Position numbers and translations under genes: made by a program. This document shows positions 35,022 to 45,477 of a stretch of DNA of 64,000 nt, piece after piece. The notes under the pieces are model-generated. The model was not told the DNA's origin and searched no databases. It worked only from the letters and a program-made list of their open reading frames with translations. The stretch lies in assembly GCA_963921195.1 (NCBI GenBank), contig OY992537.1:56754313-56818312 (forward strand), read 5' to 3'. The stretch comes from Pegoplata infirma (Eukaryota > Arthropoda > Insecta > Diptera > Anthomyiidae). Positions within the stretch are counted from its first letter, which is position 1, and each line of letters opens with the position of its first letter.

Positions 35022-35252
35022 TTAGAGCACAAGGGGTATAAGTGCCACTTACTTACTTCAGATGCAATTTTTGGGTGCAAAAGGGTGTAAAACACTGTAT
35101 TTTTTAACTTATTAGATTAAAATATATCTCAGGAGCTCTATTACCTTAAAAATAATATACTCGATAGCACCTAACATTTTTTATTGCAATTTAACTTTAA
35201 CCCCTTTTTTCTCATTATTAAATATAAGGCACTTGAACCCCTTGTGCTCTAA
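35022..35252. mobile_element. 231-bp MITE with TTAGAGCACAAGGGG ends (unit 1)
   Basis: TTAGAGCACAAGGGGTATAAG at the left pairs with CACTTGAACCCCTTGTGCTC then TAA at the right. It is nearly identical to the next unit, which starts 251 bases downstream. Both are preceded by ATTTATAAAAAAAG. Confidence 0.75.
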
Positions 35253-35272
35253 ATAGAAATTTATAAAAAAAG

Positions 35273-35504
35273 TTAGAGCACAAGGGGTATAAGTGCGACT
35301 TACTTACTTCAAATGCAATTAATGTGTGCTTTTATGCGTAAAAGATGGTATTTTTTTAACTTGTTAGATTAAAATATATCTCAGGATCTCTATTAACTAA
35401 AAAATAATATTATAGATAGCATCTAACATTTTTTATTGCAATTTAACTTTAACCTCTTTTTTCTCATTATCAAATATAAGGCACTTGAACCCCTTGTGCT
35501 CTAA
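35273..35504. mobile_element. 232-bp MITE with TTAGAGCACAAGGGG ends (unit 2)
   Basis: Same ends and internal blocks (TTAGATTAAAATATATCTCA, CTAACATTTTTTATTGCAAT) as unit 1. A diverged third copy of the interior lies at 33990-34198. Confidence 0.75.
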
Positions 35505-35965
35505 CCCCCTCATTTATGGTTTCTTAGTTTTTTTTTTGAGGTGTTACAAACGAAATGACAAACTTATATAAAGCTCCTATCACATGAGTGCAGGGTATAA
35601 AAACTCTGTATGTGCTAAAATAAAAAAAATTTCTATGAAAACAAAAGCTAAAGCAATTAGTGTCAGTGGTTGGTGATAAAAGTTAAAAAAAAATCTATAC
35701 AAAAGGATTTCATTTAAAACTATACTCAATACAAATCCTTTTAACACACATACAGACCGGAAACCCTCTGTAAGGAAATAAAAGCTTGAAACGAGTAGTA
35801 AATGACGATATCTACATATTTTTTTATTTCGTATTCATAAAAGAATAGTGAACAAATTGATAAAAATCGGTTTTAAGTAAAATAAAACAAGTGAGAGTGT
35901 TAAATTCGGCTGCAACGAATTTTTTATACCCTTTAATATGTAAAAGAAATAAAACAAAACTAATA

Positions 35966-36235
35966 TCGCTCATTTACTTGTATAGTGTCATAACTCAAAA
36001 AATGTGATTTTTGAGTTTACAATGCAGCATTTTTCGTTATATCATGCTTTATATTGTGTCAAAAATTCGTGTTTATTTCTTTAAAACTCATAATTTGAGA
36101 AGAAAATACGTAATAATTACATTTTCTATGTACCGACCATTTTCAATGAACAACCAGTTTCAATTGTAAACTTTAAACACGTTTTCTGCAAAATGAAACA
36201 TTTTGAGATATGACACTATACAAGTAAATGAGCGA
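35966..36235. mobile_element. 270-bp MITE with 35-bp near-perfect inverted ends and TA duplication
   Basis: TCGCTCATTTACTTGTATAG, TGTCATAACTCAAAA at the left and their complement at the right differ at one base in 35. TA lies on both sides, as in Tc1/mariner-type insertion. There is no coding content. Confidence 0.85.
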
Positions 36236-36561
36236 TATATCTGCGAAAATGTACATGGTCGTAGTCTCCAAAATGTAAAAAATTAAAAAAAAAAATGTAA
36301 GGGCGTTTTTTTGGGCGGAGGGGCAGGTCTGCAGGAGATGTTGGGGCACTTTTGCCTCGCTATAAATTTTGGAAAATTGATTAGTTATGCTTTTTGCACT
36401 TAAGTGACACAATTTTATTATTAATTTTTTTTTTTTGCATCCAAGCCAACAAACGGGGGCGGACTGAAAAAAAAATAGTTTTTGTCCTTTGGGTTCAAAT
36501 TATGGACTTTTAGCATCTTCTGATTTAAAAATGTTTCATTTGTTTGACAAAAATACAAAAA

Positions 36562-37521
36562 ACAAGTGAGAGTGTTAAATTCGGCTGTGCCGAATCTTTT
36601 ATACCCTCCAAAATGTAAAAAAAAAAATAAAAAAAAAAGATGAAGAAGAGGAAGAAGAATAATGATTACTAAAAATTGAGTTTGTTTACACAAATTACAA
36701 TAACAACTCTTCTGTTAGAAAAAACAACAGCAACAACCAAACTCGAATTGAAAAAAACAGATTTAGTTGATACTTGCTTAACAGCCTACTTGGCGTATCG
36801 GTCTAGAGTGATTGTACGTTAAAAGCAGTTAATAGCAAAGTATGGGTTCAATCCTTGATGGGTTCAATCCTTGTCGGCTGCGATCTGTTAATAATTTTCA
36901 CATATAGAGTTCTATTGACTACTAACTGAATAAATTTGATATTAAAAGTTTTTCTGAAGATTATTATAACTGGATAATATGAAACTAGTAAGAAACAAAC
37001 CAGGATGTCTTAAATTTTTAGAAAAATCAAAATTTTTCTTTCACACTTTTCTTAATTCAAAACCATATATTGTCAGGGGCGTTTGTTTTTTTTGGGGGGG
37101 GTGATGGGGGTCAGTGGGGGACGTTGAGAGCACCTTCCCATCCTGATAAATACAACAAGTGTTTCATTTATTTAACAAAAATACAAAAAAACATGTAAAA
37201 AAAGTGTATTTTTCAGAGGTTGGTTCAGTTCCTCAAGGGGGAACTTTTTTCCCCCTGAGCCGATTTTGGCCATTTACGAACTTAACCTGCATAGGACCAT
37301 AAGACATATTCATGCCAAATTTTAGGAGGCTAGCTCTATTATTTTGGACTGTATCGTGACATCTACAGGCAGACGGACGGACGGACATTCACAGAATGTC
37401 TTAGAATCGATCATGGATCAATAATATATATAATTTATGGGGTCCCCGACCGATATTTCGATGCGTTACAAACGGAATGACAAAGTGAGTATACACCCAT
37501 ACTGTGGTTGGAGGGTATAAA
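36562..37521 (+). mobile_element. DINE-1-like subfamily C (C4), near full length
   Basis: It starts ACAAGTGAGAGTGTTAAATT with the palindrome ATTCGGCTGTGCCGAAT, then TTTTATACCCTCC. It passes through a SINE-like insertion, GGGGGTCAGTGGGGGACGTT, CAGACGGACGGACGGAC and GATATTTCGATGCGTTACAA. It ends ACCCATACTGTGG/TTGGAGGGTATAAA. It is nested in C3. Confidence 0.8.
36640..37070 (+). mobile_element. SINE-like insertion with tRNA-like head
   Basis: CTTGGCGTATCGGTCTAGAG resembles box A, and GGGTTCAATCCTTG (box B) is present twice, near 36843 and 36860. An AT-rich body follows. It lies between the AATGTAAAAA and GGGGCG blocks that adjoin in other C copies. Confidence 0.45.
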
Positions 37522-37640
37522 AATGCAAATAATTCAATTTTTCCATTCACAGATTTTGCCCATTTCCGAACTTAATCAGCCTATGATACTAAGGCATATT
37601 CGTACCAAACTTCAGAAGTCTTGGCTATTTTGCTTCATCA

Positions 37641-38045
37641 ATTTTTTTTGTTCAGCAATATTTTTTTTATCAATATATTTTTTTTTTATCAATATTTTTT
37701 TTTTGATCAATAATTTTTTTCATCAATATTTTTTTTTTTATCAATATTTTATTTCATCAATATTTTTTTTCATTCAAATTTTTTCGTCAATATTTTTTTT
37801 CATCATTATTGTTTTTTCATCAATAATGATTTTTCATCAATATTTTTTTCATCAATAATTTTTTTTTCATCAATAGTTTGTTTTCATCAATATTTTTTTT
37901 TTCATTAATATATTTTTTCATCAATATTTTTTTCATAAATATTTTTTTTTTCATGAATTTTTTTTTCGTCAATATTTTTTTTATCAATATTTTTTTTTTA
38001 TCAATATTTTTTGTCATAATTTTTTTTTTCATCAAATATTGATAT
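37641..38045. repeat. TTTCATCAATATTTTTT minisatellite
   Basis: About 20 variable-length units of CATCAATA followed by a T-run of 6-10 bases. Both overlapping frames (one per strand) are translations of this array. It arises at the broken end of C3. Confidence 0.85.
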
Positions 38046-39755
38046 CAAATATTGATTTTTGTCAAAATAAAGCGCTATTTTTTCAAAAAAAAATTTGCTT
38101 TGCAAAGAACGCCTATTTATACAGCCAAACATTATCATGATTTAATGGTTTGGGCAAGAGTTTAAACATCGCAGACATTTTTTGATGAAGGGCCTTTTAT
38201 TTAAATTTTTTTCATGAGATCTATTTATTTTAGGAGATAGAAAAAGTAGCAAAGTGTACTATTTCAACCCTTTTGTCCACTTAGAATCGGAATTTTCTAA
38301 AAGTCCTTTTTTCAGAATGTCAGGAGGTTAATCTACATTCAAAATTTCACATCTCGCAGCGTTTTTGACTGTACGATGTTGTTTAAGTCGTTCAATCATC
38401 ACTCTATTTTATGTATAGAAGATTGATATTTTATAGTGGTTAAAGTCAAAATAATGCAAAAACGAAACGCTTATTGTGTGTTAAAAAAAATATTGAAATA
38501 AATTTTGTTATTGATAAAAACCAATAGAAATTCTTTCAGTTACAGATTTTTTATTTGATAGTATGTATGAATTTGATTGATGATATATTTTCCTATACAA
38601 AATATAATAATAGAGAGTAAGTGTAATTTTCATTTTGCTATATATTTTTTCCCCAATTTATTTTTATTAAAAATATAAAATTTTTTTTTATAGTTGGAAC
38701 AAAGAAACAAATGGCATATGACATGACAAATTGCTGCAGAAAAATTGAGAAAAAAAAATTTCATATAAAGGGATAAATTGTTAAATAAATCTTTAAAATT
38801 TTTGAATTAAAGGCATTTGAAATTTTTTTTTTAATTTTTTGCATTGAATTAAATTTATAAAATAAAATTTATTCATAATTAAAAGCAGAGGCAAAATTGG
38901 CAAGAAACTCTTTTGTTGCAGGACTTTCGGCTGAGCACAAAGAGCAGAGGACAATGACAAAGTGGAATTAATGAAAAGCCTAAATGTTTTTTTTATTTAA
39001 CAACACACTTTGCTAATACAATTAAATTGTTTGTTAATACAACAACTTTTTGAATTGAAAATGAGAAAACAATACAACAATTGTTTAGGCGCTTTATGAT
39101 TTCGTGAGCAACGCATAAAAGTATGTTTTATATTGATCTTTGTCCGAATATCAAACATTCTAGCAAAGTCCGTCTAGACTACTGAAATTGTGCACGAAAG
39201 CATACGTTACCAGAAATTCCAAAAGACTACTACGGATTTAATAATTTTAAATTTCGTTTAAAAATCTCCACTTATTTCATTCTATAAATTCTAAAACCAA
39301 TTTATTACAATTCAAACATTGAAAATTGATAAACCATAAAAAGCACAATCTAACAAAATCGCATTTATAGATAATAATCCATTAGAATTCACCAAAAATC
39401 TACGACAATCACATGTGAATTGCTGAAAAAATTAATATAACTACTCCTAAAAAAAAAAAATAAAAAAATAATATGCTGGAAGCTGAAAATCTAGTAGTTT
39501 CATTGTTAAATACAATAAAACTAAGCTGTTTAAATCAATAAATCTACATGTGAATTTAAAAATATAAAAGTGCATGTAGAAAAATATATTTGCCTGGCCA
39601 AACAGTGGTTTTATTGTGAAACATCATTCATCTTTACTGAACAATTGTTGTAAAACTAAACAGTCGATCACGGATAAGTGAAAATGCTACAGACTCTATT
39701 TTAATACACAACATTAAAAAAAAGTGTACATTTACATTGCCAATATGTCTTATAG
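38046..39755. other. Stretch without recognised features
   Basis: I found no match to the repeats elsewhere, no tRNA-like sequence and no frame longer than ~60 codons with a recognisable domain. It may be the least repeat-dense part of the window. Confidence 0.45.
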
Positions 39756-40082
39756 TTAGACCTTTTCTATACAAAAAATGTCTCAAAATCGGAGACTTTT
39801 TCTGTACAAAAAATGTCTCAGAATCTTTTGTCAGATTTTGAGACATTTTTCGTTAAGAAATAGTTTCAAGTTCTTTTTTCTATTAAAAAAATGTCTTAGA
39901 AGCTAAAACTTTTTTGGTACGAAAAATGTCTCAAAATCTTAGACTTATTTCTATAAGAAAATATCTCAGCATCTGAGTCTTTTTCTGTACGAAAAATTTC
40001 TCGAAATCTGAAACTTTTTCTACACGAAAAATGTCTCAGAATCTGAGACTTTTTCTAAATGAAAAATGTCTTCGAATCTAAC
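39756..40082. repeat. ~36-50-bp minisatellite (GAAAAATGTCTCAGAATCTGA)
   Basis: Units of CTTTTTCTGTACGAAAAATG then TCTCAGAATCTGAGA occur about seven times, with one unit inverted at about 39825-39860. The TCTCAGAATCTGAGA core is itself nearly palindromic. Confidence 0.8.
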
Positions 40083-40442
40083 AGCCTTACCAAAGAAAAA
40101 TAAAATAAATTTTAAATCCACTTTAAATTCTATTTCCACACAAATAGTTTTTAAAATCGATTTCAAAAAAATTTATGGAACATTTGAATTTTTTTTTTTT
40201 TTTTAAAGGCTTTTTGCATTTCTTTGGTGAGAGCATAAAGCCGCAGTCACAATGTTTAAGTACTCCAATCTAGGAAAATTTTATACCTTTCCATTTTGCA
40301 CTTTCATAATTTTGAATTTTACCTTTTTGTTTTTCAGTTCACTCTAGAGTGAAACTTGTTCTACTCTGGAGTTTCAATCTGCATTAACAATCTGTCAAGA
40401 GAGAAAAGTGCACCCCTTTTAAAGTGCCATCACTAATAATGT

Positions 40443-40917
40443 CATCGGAATCTTTTATACCCTCCAACACGTTGAAAAACCAGGGGCGATTTTTTTTTTT
40501 GGGAGGGGGGTTTGGCGATGGGCGACATCCCCTCTGGACTCAAGTGCAGTACTTTGAACTTTTTCTGACATAAAAATGTTTCGTTTGCTAAGCAAAAGTA
40601 CAAAAAACCTATAAAAAATGGCGATTTTTCAGAGGTTGGTTTAGTTCTTAAAAGGGTAACTTTTTTTGCCCTAATCCGATTTTGCCCATGTTTGAACTTA
40701 AGCATTCCAATACCATAAGACATATTCGTACCAAACTTCAGGAGTCTAGCTCTTTTACTTTGGTGTCTTTCGTGTCTTCCACAGACGGACATAGCTAAAA
40801 TGTCTTAGAATCGATCACTGATCAATAATATATATACTTTATTGTGTCCTAGACCGATATTTCGATGCGTAATACACGGCATGACAAAATGGGTATACCC
40901 CCATACTGTGGGGGTAT
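40443..40917 (+). mobile_element. DINE-1-like subfamily C (C5), 5' palindrome damaged
   Basis: CATCGGAATCTTTTATACCC opens it, with CAGGGGCGATTTTTT, AGAGGTTGGTTTAGTTC, CTTCCACAGACGGACA and GATATTTCGATGCGTAA following. It ends at the hairpin ATACCCCCATACTG/TGGGGGTATA. A DINE-A element starts immediately after. Confidence 0.75.
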
Positions 40918-41324
40918 ACCCACATTTAAATTCGATTTTGCCGAATCTATAAATACCCTCCACAATGCCTTTTTTAAAGGATAGTATATTTCAGGGTTGG
41001 CAACCGAAACGAATAACGGTATCGGTAACGGTATTGGTATTACATATTTTTTATATCGGTAACGGTAAAGGTAACGGTATTTAAGATTATTTCGGTAACG
41101 GTTAACCGTTACCGAAACATCAATACCGGTACGTACCGGTATTATTAATAAAGTCATAAATTTGTTAAAAACACGTAAAAAATAAAAAATTTACTTAAAG
41201 AAATTAAAAAACTGTTAAATTCAGTACATTTTCTATACATAATTATATTTTTACTAGTATTAAGTACTATGAATTAACGCGGAGTTTAATTTAAACATTC
41301 AAGCAATATTGTAATTCCCCAAGT

Positions 41325-41455
41325 AAAAATGTGAAGAATCAGTGCTGATCTTTCAAATCTCGGATCAGTACTGATCTTTCTCGGATCAGAACTGATCTTT
41401 CAAATCTCGGATAAGATGTGATATATTGAAATATATCTAAACATTTTTACTCAGG
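41325..41455. repeat. GATCAGTACTGATCTTTC short repeats with inverted flanks
   Basis: AAATCTCGGATCAG.ACTGATC occurs three times. The flanks AGTAAAAATGTGAAG at left and ACATTTTTACT at right are inverted, so this may be a small MITE inside hAT3. Confidence 0.5.
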
Positions 41456-41734
41456 TCAACAAATACAAACTGATGTTCGTAGAGACACCTTTGTCCAATA
41501 AGCAAAAAAATCTGCTTTTTGAGCCATATGAGAAATATGCATTTTAAGACATTTGAGAAATATGCTGTTTATAGGTGACGCGCTTTGCTTAATTTCTGTC
41601 TGGACAATCCAGGAAGAATCTACAGAAAAAAACCGTCAATACAGCAGAAAAATCAGCTGATTTTAACAGAAATCTGGAGATTTCAAATAAACAGCGTGAA
41701 CATCAAAATTGTTTGTCCTGTTGTTTAAAAAAAG

Positions 41735-42215
41735 GTAGGGATAAACAAAACATGGCAAGGATATTACAGGGGATGTTTTTCAAGGGGGAGGGCTGGCGGA
41801 ATCGGAGGGACACCTATCCACTCGTATAGATGTTAAGAAATTAATTTTATTTATATTTACACTTAAATAATACAATTTTATCAATATTTAATTTTATTTT
41901 TTATAGCCAAGCCCCAAAAAGGGGCGGACCGAAAAAATAACATTTTCTTATCTTGGTTAATGAACTTCACATGGCATAAAATTTTTTTATTTTTTAAACA
42001 AATAGACAAAAAAAGTAAATAAAATAAGTTTTTCAGAGGGGAACTTTTTCATCTGGTTCGATTTTGCCCATTTCGGAACTTAGCTAGCCTATGACCATAA
42101 AACGCATTCGTACCAGCAGGGTAGCTCGTTTATTTTGGACTGTATCGTGTCTTCTACAGACCGACAGACGAACATCGGTTACAATCGATCACTGATCAAT
42201 AATATATAGTAACTT
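41735..42215 (+). mobile_element. DINE-1-like subfamily C fragment (C6) nested in hAT3
   Basis: GGGGGAGGGCTGGCGGAATC, CCCAAAAAGGGGCGGACCGA, AATGAACTTCACATGGCATA, TTTTGGACTGTATCGTG and GATCACTGATCAATAATATA follow the C-family order. Both ends are missing. Confidence 0.65.
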
Positions 42216-43523
42216 TTTTAAAGCAATAAATTAAAAATACTCTATTATGACAATATCATAAATAGAAATATTTTTGGGCCTCGAACTAGAAAAAAACTCT
42301 AATCGAATATATATAATAATATATAATATTTATGAAATGCAAGACCGATATCCAAATTTAGTTAATTGGGAATGTGATTATTCGCTTATTCATTAAAATA
42401 AGTAATATTAATACAACCGAAACAAAACCGATATAATACCGGTAAAAATCCGAATAAAGGTAACGGTTTTTTATCGGTAACGGTATTTAAATTTTTTTAT
42501 ATCGGTATTGGTAACGGTAACGGTAGTCAATATTAAGGGGTTTTTAATTGGTAACGGTATTGAGCCAACACTGGTATATTTTTTAACGTGAAAAAATTAA
42601 AAAATTTGATTAGAAATATTTTATTTTGAGTAAAAAACTTTTTTAGTGTCATTTAAAAAACAAAAGAAAAATTACTAATTTTTTTTTTTTGAGTGTAAAA
42701 TTTTTTTCCAGTGCTAGGTTTTTTTTATTGTCAAAATATTTCTGAGTGAATGCACGTACGTATGTTCACAAAATAGTGTAATTTTTATAAAAAAACTAAA
42801 TTTTTTTTTTGAGTGTAAAATTTTTTTTGAGTGTAAAATTTTTTTCGAGTGTAATTTTTAAGTTACCAATGCTTTTAAAACTAAACAAGTTTAAAAAGTA
42901 TTGCATTACAACTAAACAAGTTTGAAAAGCATTGTTAAGTTTTTACCAATACATTTAAAACTTATTTAACACGTGGCATTTAAGATGAAACCAATCTGAA
43001 ATTCAGAGTTTTGATTATAACTTTTGAACCACTGAACCGATTAAGATCAAATTCAATACCAAACAGACCTGGGGAACGGCAAAGATACGTGCCAAGTGTC
43101 AGCAGTCGCATTATTGTTTTTCAAAAGTTATCGTGTTTTTATCTCGTATATTCGCGAAAAACCCTTGCCGAAATTCTGTCTTTTACTCATAACTTTTGAA
43201 TCACTGGACCGATTTTGCTGGGTTGCAATACCAACCTAACCAGGTAAATTCCCAACATATATGCCAAATTTCAGGAGCCTCCGTAAAGTCTTTCAAAAGT
43301 TAGCGTGTTTTTAACAAACAGACGGACAGACGGACGGTAGGACATCGCTAGATCGTCTTAAAATCAATCGAGGATCATGAATATATAAACTTTATGGGGT
43401 CCTAGACCAATATTCCGAGGTGTTACAAACGGAATGACAAACTTATATATACCCTCTATCACTAGAGTGGAGGGTATACAAAAAAATTATTCCATGTCGT
43501 TCCCTGTTCTATTTTATTTGTTA

Positions 43524-43690
43524 GGGTCCCCCTTATGCTAGTTGGTAGGTTGCTGGCCTTTCAACGTGGGGGTCGTGAGTTCGATTCCCACCAGAACCCT
43601 TGGGTTTTTTGCGCTACAACGAGACGACGGTCATTGTTACCAGTTCTCGCTTAGGTTGAATTTATTAAAAATAAGCTGTAAATAAATAGA
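43524..43690 (+). mobile_element. tRNA-derived SINE
   Basis: The head at 43524-43599 has GGGTCCC...GAACCC acceptor-like ends, a box A-like TATGCTAGTTGGTAGG, TTTCAAC in the loop position and a strong box B, GAGTTCGATTCCCACC. The body continues GCTACAACGAGACGACGG to an AT-rich tail. Nearby flanks at 43486-43522 and 43740-43778 are similar (TTATTCCAT.GTTCCC.GTTC), perhaps from local duplication. Confidence 0.6.
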
Positions 43691-43861
43691 AAAATATATA
43701 AAAATAATTGATGATGTGATCAAAACTATTATTATTAACTTTTATTCCATTTGTTCCCCGTTCTATTCCAATTTGTTTCTTATTCCATTTCATTTCATCT
43801 AAGTTTCATTCCATTCCGTATAACATGCGTTAAGGAAATAAGAAAAATATAGTCATTACAG

Positions 43862-43945
43862 TAGAATCTCACAAATTAGAACTCTCACAAATTAGAACTG
43901 TCCAGACATTAGAACTGGCTGTGGTTCTAATTTCTGGGGACGCAT
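43862..43945. mobile_element. Possible pogo-like inverted end
   Basis: TA-CAGTAGAATCTCACAAATT, AGAACTCTCACAAATTAGAA resembles pogo/Tigger-type ends (CAGT...CTC, TA target). AATTAGAAC is repeated twice, and GGTTCTAATTTCTGG at 43923 forms a partial inverted repeat. No second end was found. Confidence 0.35.
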
Positions 43946-44199
43946 TAAAAATATGAAATGAACACAGTCAATCATTGTGTTGATATCTATGCTTTCACAA
44001 AGTTTCAATAAAAATTTATTTGCAAAAAAAAAAAAAAAAAATCGGGTACTAAAGGCGTTTGGTAAGTTATCCATATTACATTTATCCGTGTGCGACTGTA
44101 CAAATGTATAGTGAAAACAGGAACAATGAATCCATACATTGTTGAAAGTTTTAACTAAATACAAAATATGACATCGTCCTTTTTGAAATCTAATGAGAA

Positions 44200-44640
44200 A
44201 TTTTTAAGCATGAACATTAGGGATGTTCATAATTTAAATTAACACGAATATCGGTCTAACGATTTTTGGGATATCTCAATTTTAAATTTTGTAAGAAACA
44301 ACGAGTTTTGCCTACCTTAAAATGAAGATATTTCCACAACTTTTAAATATTTTCCAACAATCCAAACTTTGATCATGTGGCGATAAGGGATAAAACAATG
44401 TGATTTGTTTCAAATTTAACTCATGGTCAGTGATAGTTCGTGTTATGATCTATTTAAATGTCAAGGATAGCAATTTTAGATTTTTTTTTTTTTAATTTTC
44501 TTAAACGTGGAAAACACCGCCATTTTTTATACAACTTAAATGTTGATAATATTTTCTTAAGATTAATTTAATTTTTGACGTGAAATTACGGATTAACCCA
44601 ATGAATTCTTTCTTCTAGAAGCCAATTCACCACGGATGAT
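44200..44640. repeat. Family E fragment, diverged
   Basis: TAACACGAATATCGGTCTAA, GATATCTCAATTTT and GATCATGTGGCG parallel the family E units at 60855-61090. Divergence is high. Confidence 0.4.
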
Positions 44641-44649
44641 AGGTTCCCC

Positions 44650-45475
44650 GCATGTATTTCAATTTTTTAACAGTCTTGGTTAGTTTTAGAGAGACTAAAA
44701 TTGAATTGCGAAAATAAGATCTCTTTACAACATAAGCCACCCTACTAAACGCACATTCATACAATAACATATTTTGATATCTAATCAATAGAAATGATTG
44801 TTGAAATACAAAACAAACATCTGTCCTTTTTAAGAATACTGCCGGAATATAATAATGATAATCGTTAACATTATTATTTTCAAACTCATATAACACTTTA
44901 CAGGCGCCTTATGCTTTATACAGGATAAAAAGAATGAATATGGAGGGGGTTTGCAATTCTTTTTGTTTTTCTATTTTCACAACACATGCAACGTTTAATG
45001 CACTTTAATCCCCTGCGGTATACAGAGATGAAACCGTAAATAAGGTGTGTGTTCTTGATATGGTGTGTTATTCATTTACCGGATATAAGGGATGCAATTT
45101 TTCATTACAAAACTATAAAATATTGTTCTATATAATTAGTAGAGACTGTCTTAGTTCGTTAGTAAAAGAGAATTTCAAATATTTTCTTTTTTTAATTTTG
45201 TTTTCGTGATCATGATATGCTCAAAGTGTTGCTTTAACACTTATATACTATAGTTAAGAGTTTTCAAGGATGTTCTTATGGTTGTTCAAGGATAAAAAGG
45301 GACAAATATTTTAATCGGTATTTGTTATGGTTTATTAAATGGAGCGTATAGCCGTTAATTTTTGGTGTGTTTTTAGGGGAATTTTTTTTTTTTTTTAGAA
45401 TTTTATTGTCAAAAACGAAGATCGACAAAAGTCAGTCTTGGGTACAAGAGGTTTAAAATGTGATACCACAGAGAA
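44650..45475. other. Stretch without recognised features
   Basis: The 89-aa minus-strand frame at 44627-44896 shows no domain I can name. No repeat or RNA signal was recognised. Confidence 0.4.
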
Positions 45476-45477
45476 AA

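Larger units (their letters stand above)
32850..35504. repeat. Cluster of elements with AGAGCACAAGGGG inverted ends
   Basis: AAAGCACAAGGGGTTCAAGTG at the left pairs with CACTTGAACCCCTTGTGCTC at the right. Internal copies of the same end lie at 33026-33062, 34181-34198, 35022, 35252, 35273 and 35504. A ~1147-base unit is duplicated (33034 and 34181), containing a palindrome and GCCCGACGATGTCGTGGAATC. TIR units of ~210-232 bases (32850-33062, 35022-35252, 35273-35504) look like individual MITEs. Confidence 0.65.
32745..35610 (+). mobile_element. DINE-A hairpin-side fragment (A6), split by the AGAGCACAAGGGG cluster
   Basis: 32758-32845 (GCGTGTTTTCAATAGACAGG, CGCCAGATCGTTTTAAAATC) and 35520-35600 (GAGGTGTTACAAACGAAATG, TATCACATGAGTGCAGGGTATA) are the two halves of one fragment. 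The cluster at 32850-35504 sits between them. Confidence 0.65.
35886..37640 (+). mobile_element. DINE-1-like subfamily C (C3), interrupted twice
   Basis: It starts ACAAGTGAGAGTGTTAAATT with CGGCTGCAACGAATTTTTTA. Bases 35966-36235 are a MITE insertion and 36562-37521 a second DINE-C copy. Internal C sequence resumes at 37528 (GATTTTGCCCATTTCCGAAC, GCATATTCGTACCAAACTTC) and stops at the minisatellite. Confidence 0.7.
40992..42573. mobile_element. 1.58-kb hAT-type element (hAT3) with 8-bp target duplication
   Basis: The termini are CAGGGTTGGCAACCGAA and the inverted CAGTGTTGGCTCAATACC. Identical GTATATTT flanks lie at 40984-40991 and 42574-42581. Subterminal arrays of GGTAACGGTA lie at 41010-41140 and 42425-42560. 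No transposase is seen; a DINE-C fragment and short CTGATCTTTC repeats occupy the interior. Confidence 0.88.
40918..43481 (+). mobile_element. DINE-1-like subfamily A (A4), split by hAT3
   Basis: It starts in ATTTAAATTCGATTTTGCCG with AATACCCTCCACAATGCC and resumes after the hAT at TTTTTAACGTGAAAAAAT. It carries the GAGTGTAAAATTTTTTT array, a short GACGGACAGACGG microsatellite, and ends with the hairpin TACCCTCTATCACTAG/AGTGGAGGGTATA. Confidence 0.8.

Noticed and set aside
37508..37858. 116-aa hydrophobic frame that could look like a membrane protein
   Set aside because: Translation of the CATCAATATTTTTT minisatellite; Phe/Ile richness follows from T-runs.
37641..38045. Regularly spaced repeats resembling a CRISPR array
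   Set aside because: Units are contiguous low-complexity DNA without unique spacers, in a eukaryotic genome.
43524..43599. Functional tRNA gene
   Set aside because: The boxes are good but the anticodon stem does not pair properly and an SINE-like body follows; I call it a SINE head.
43862..45200. Complete pogo-like transposon
   Set aside because: Only one candidate end is present; no matching inverted end and no transposase found downstream.
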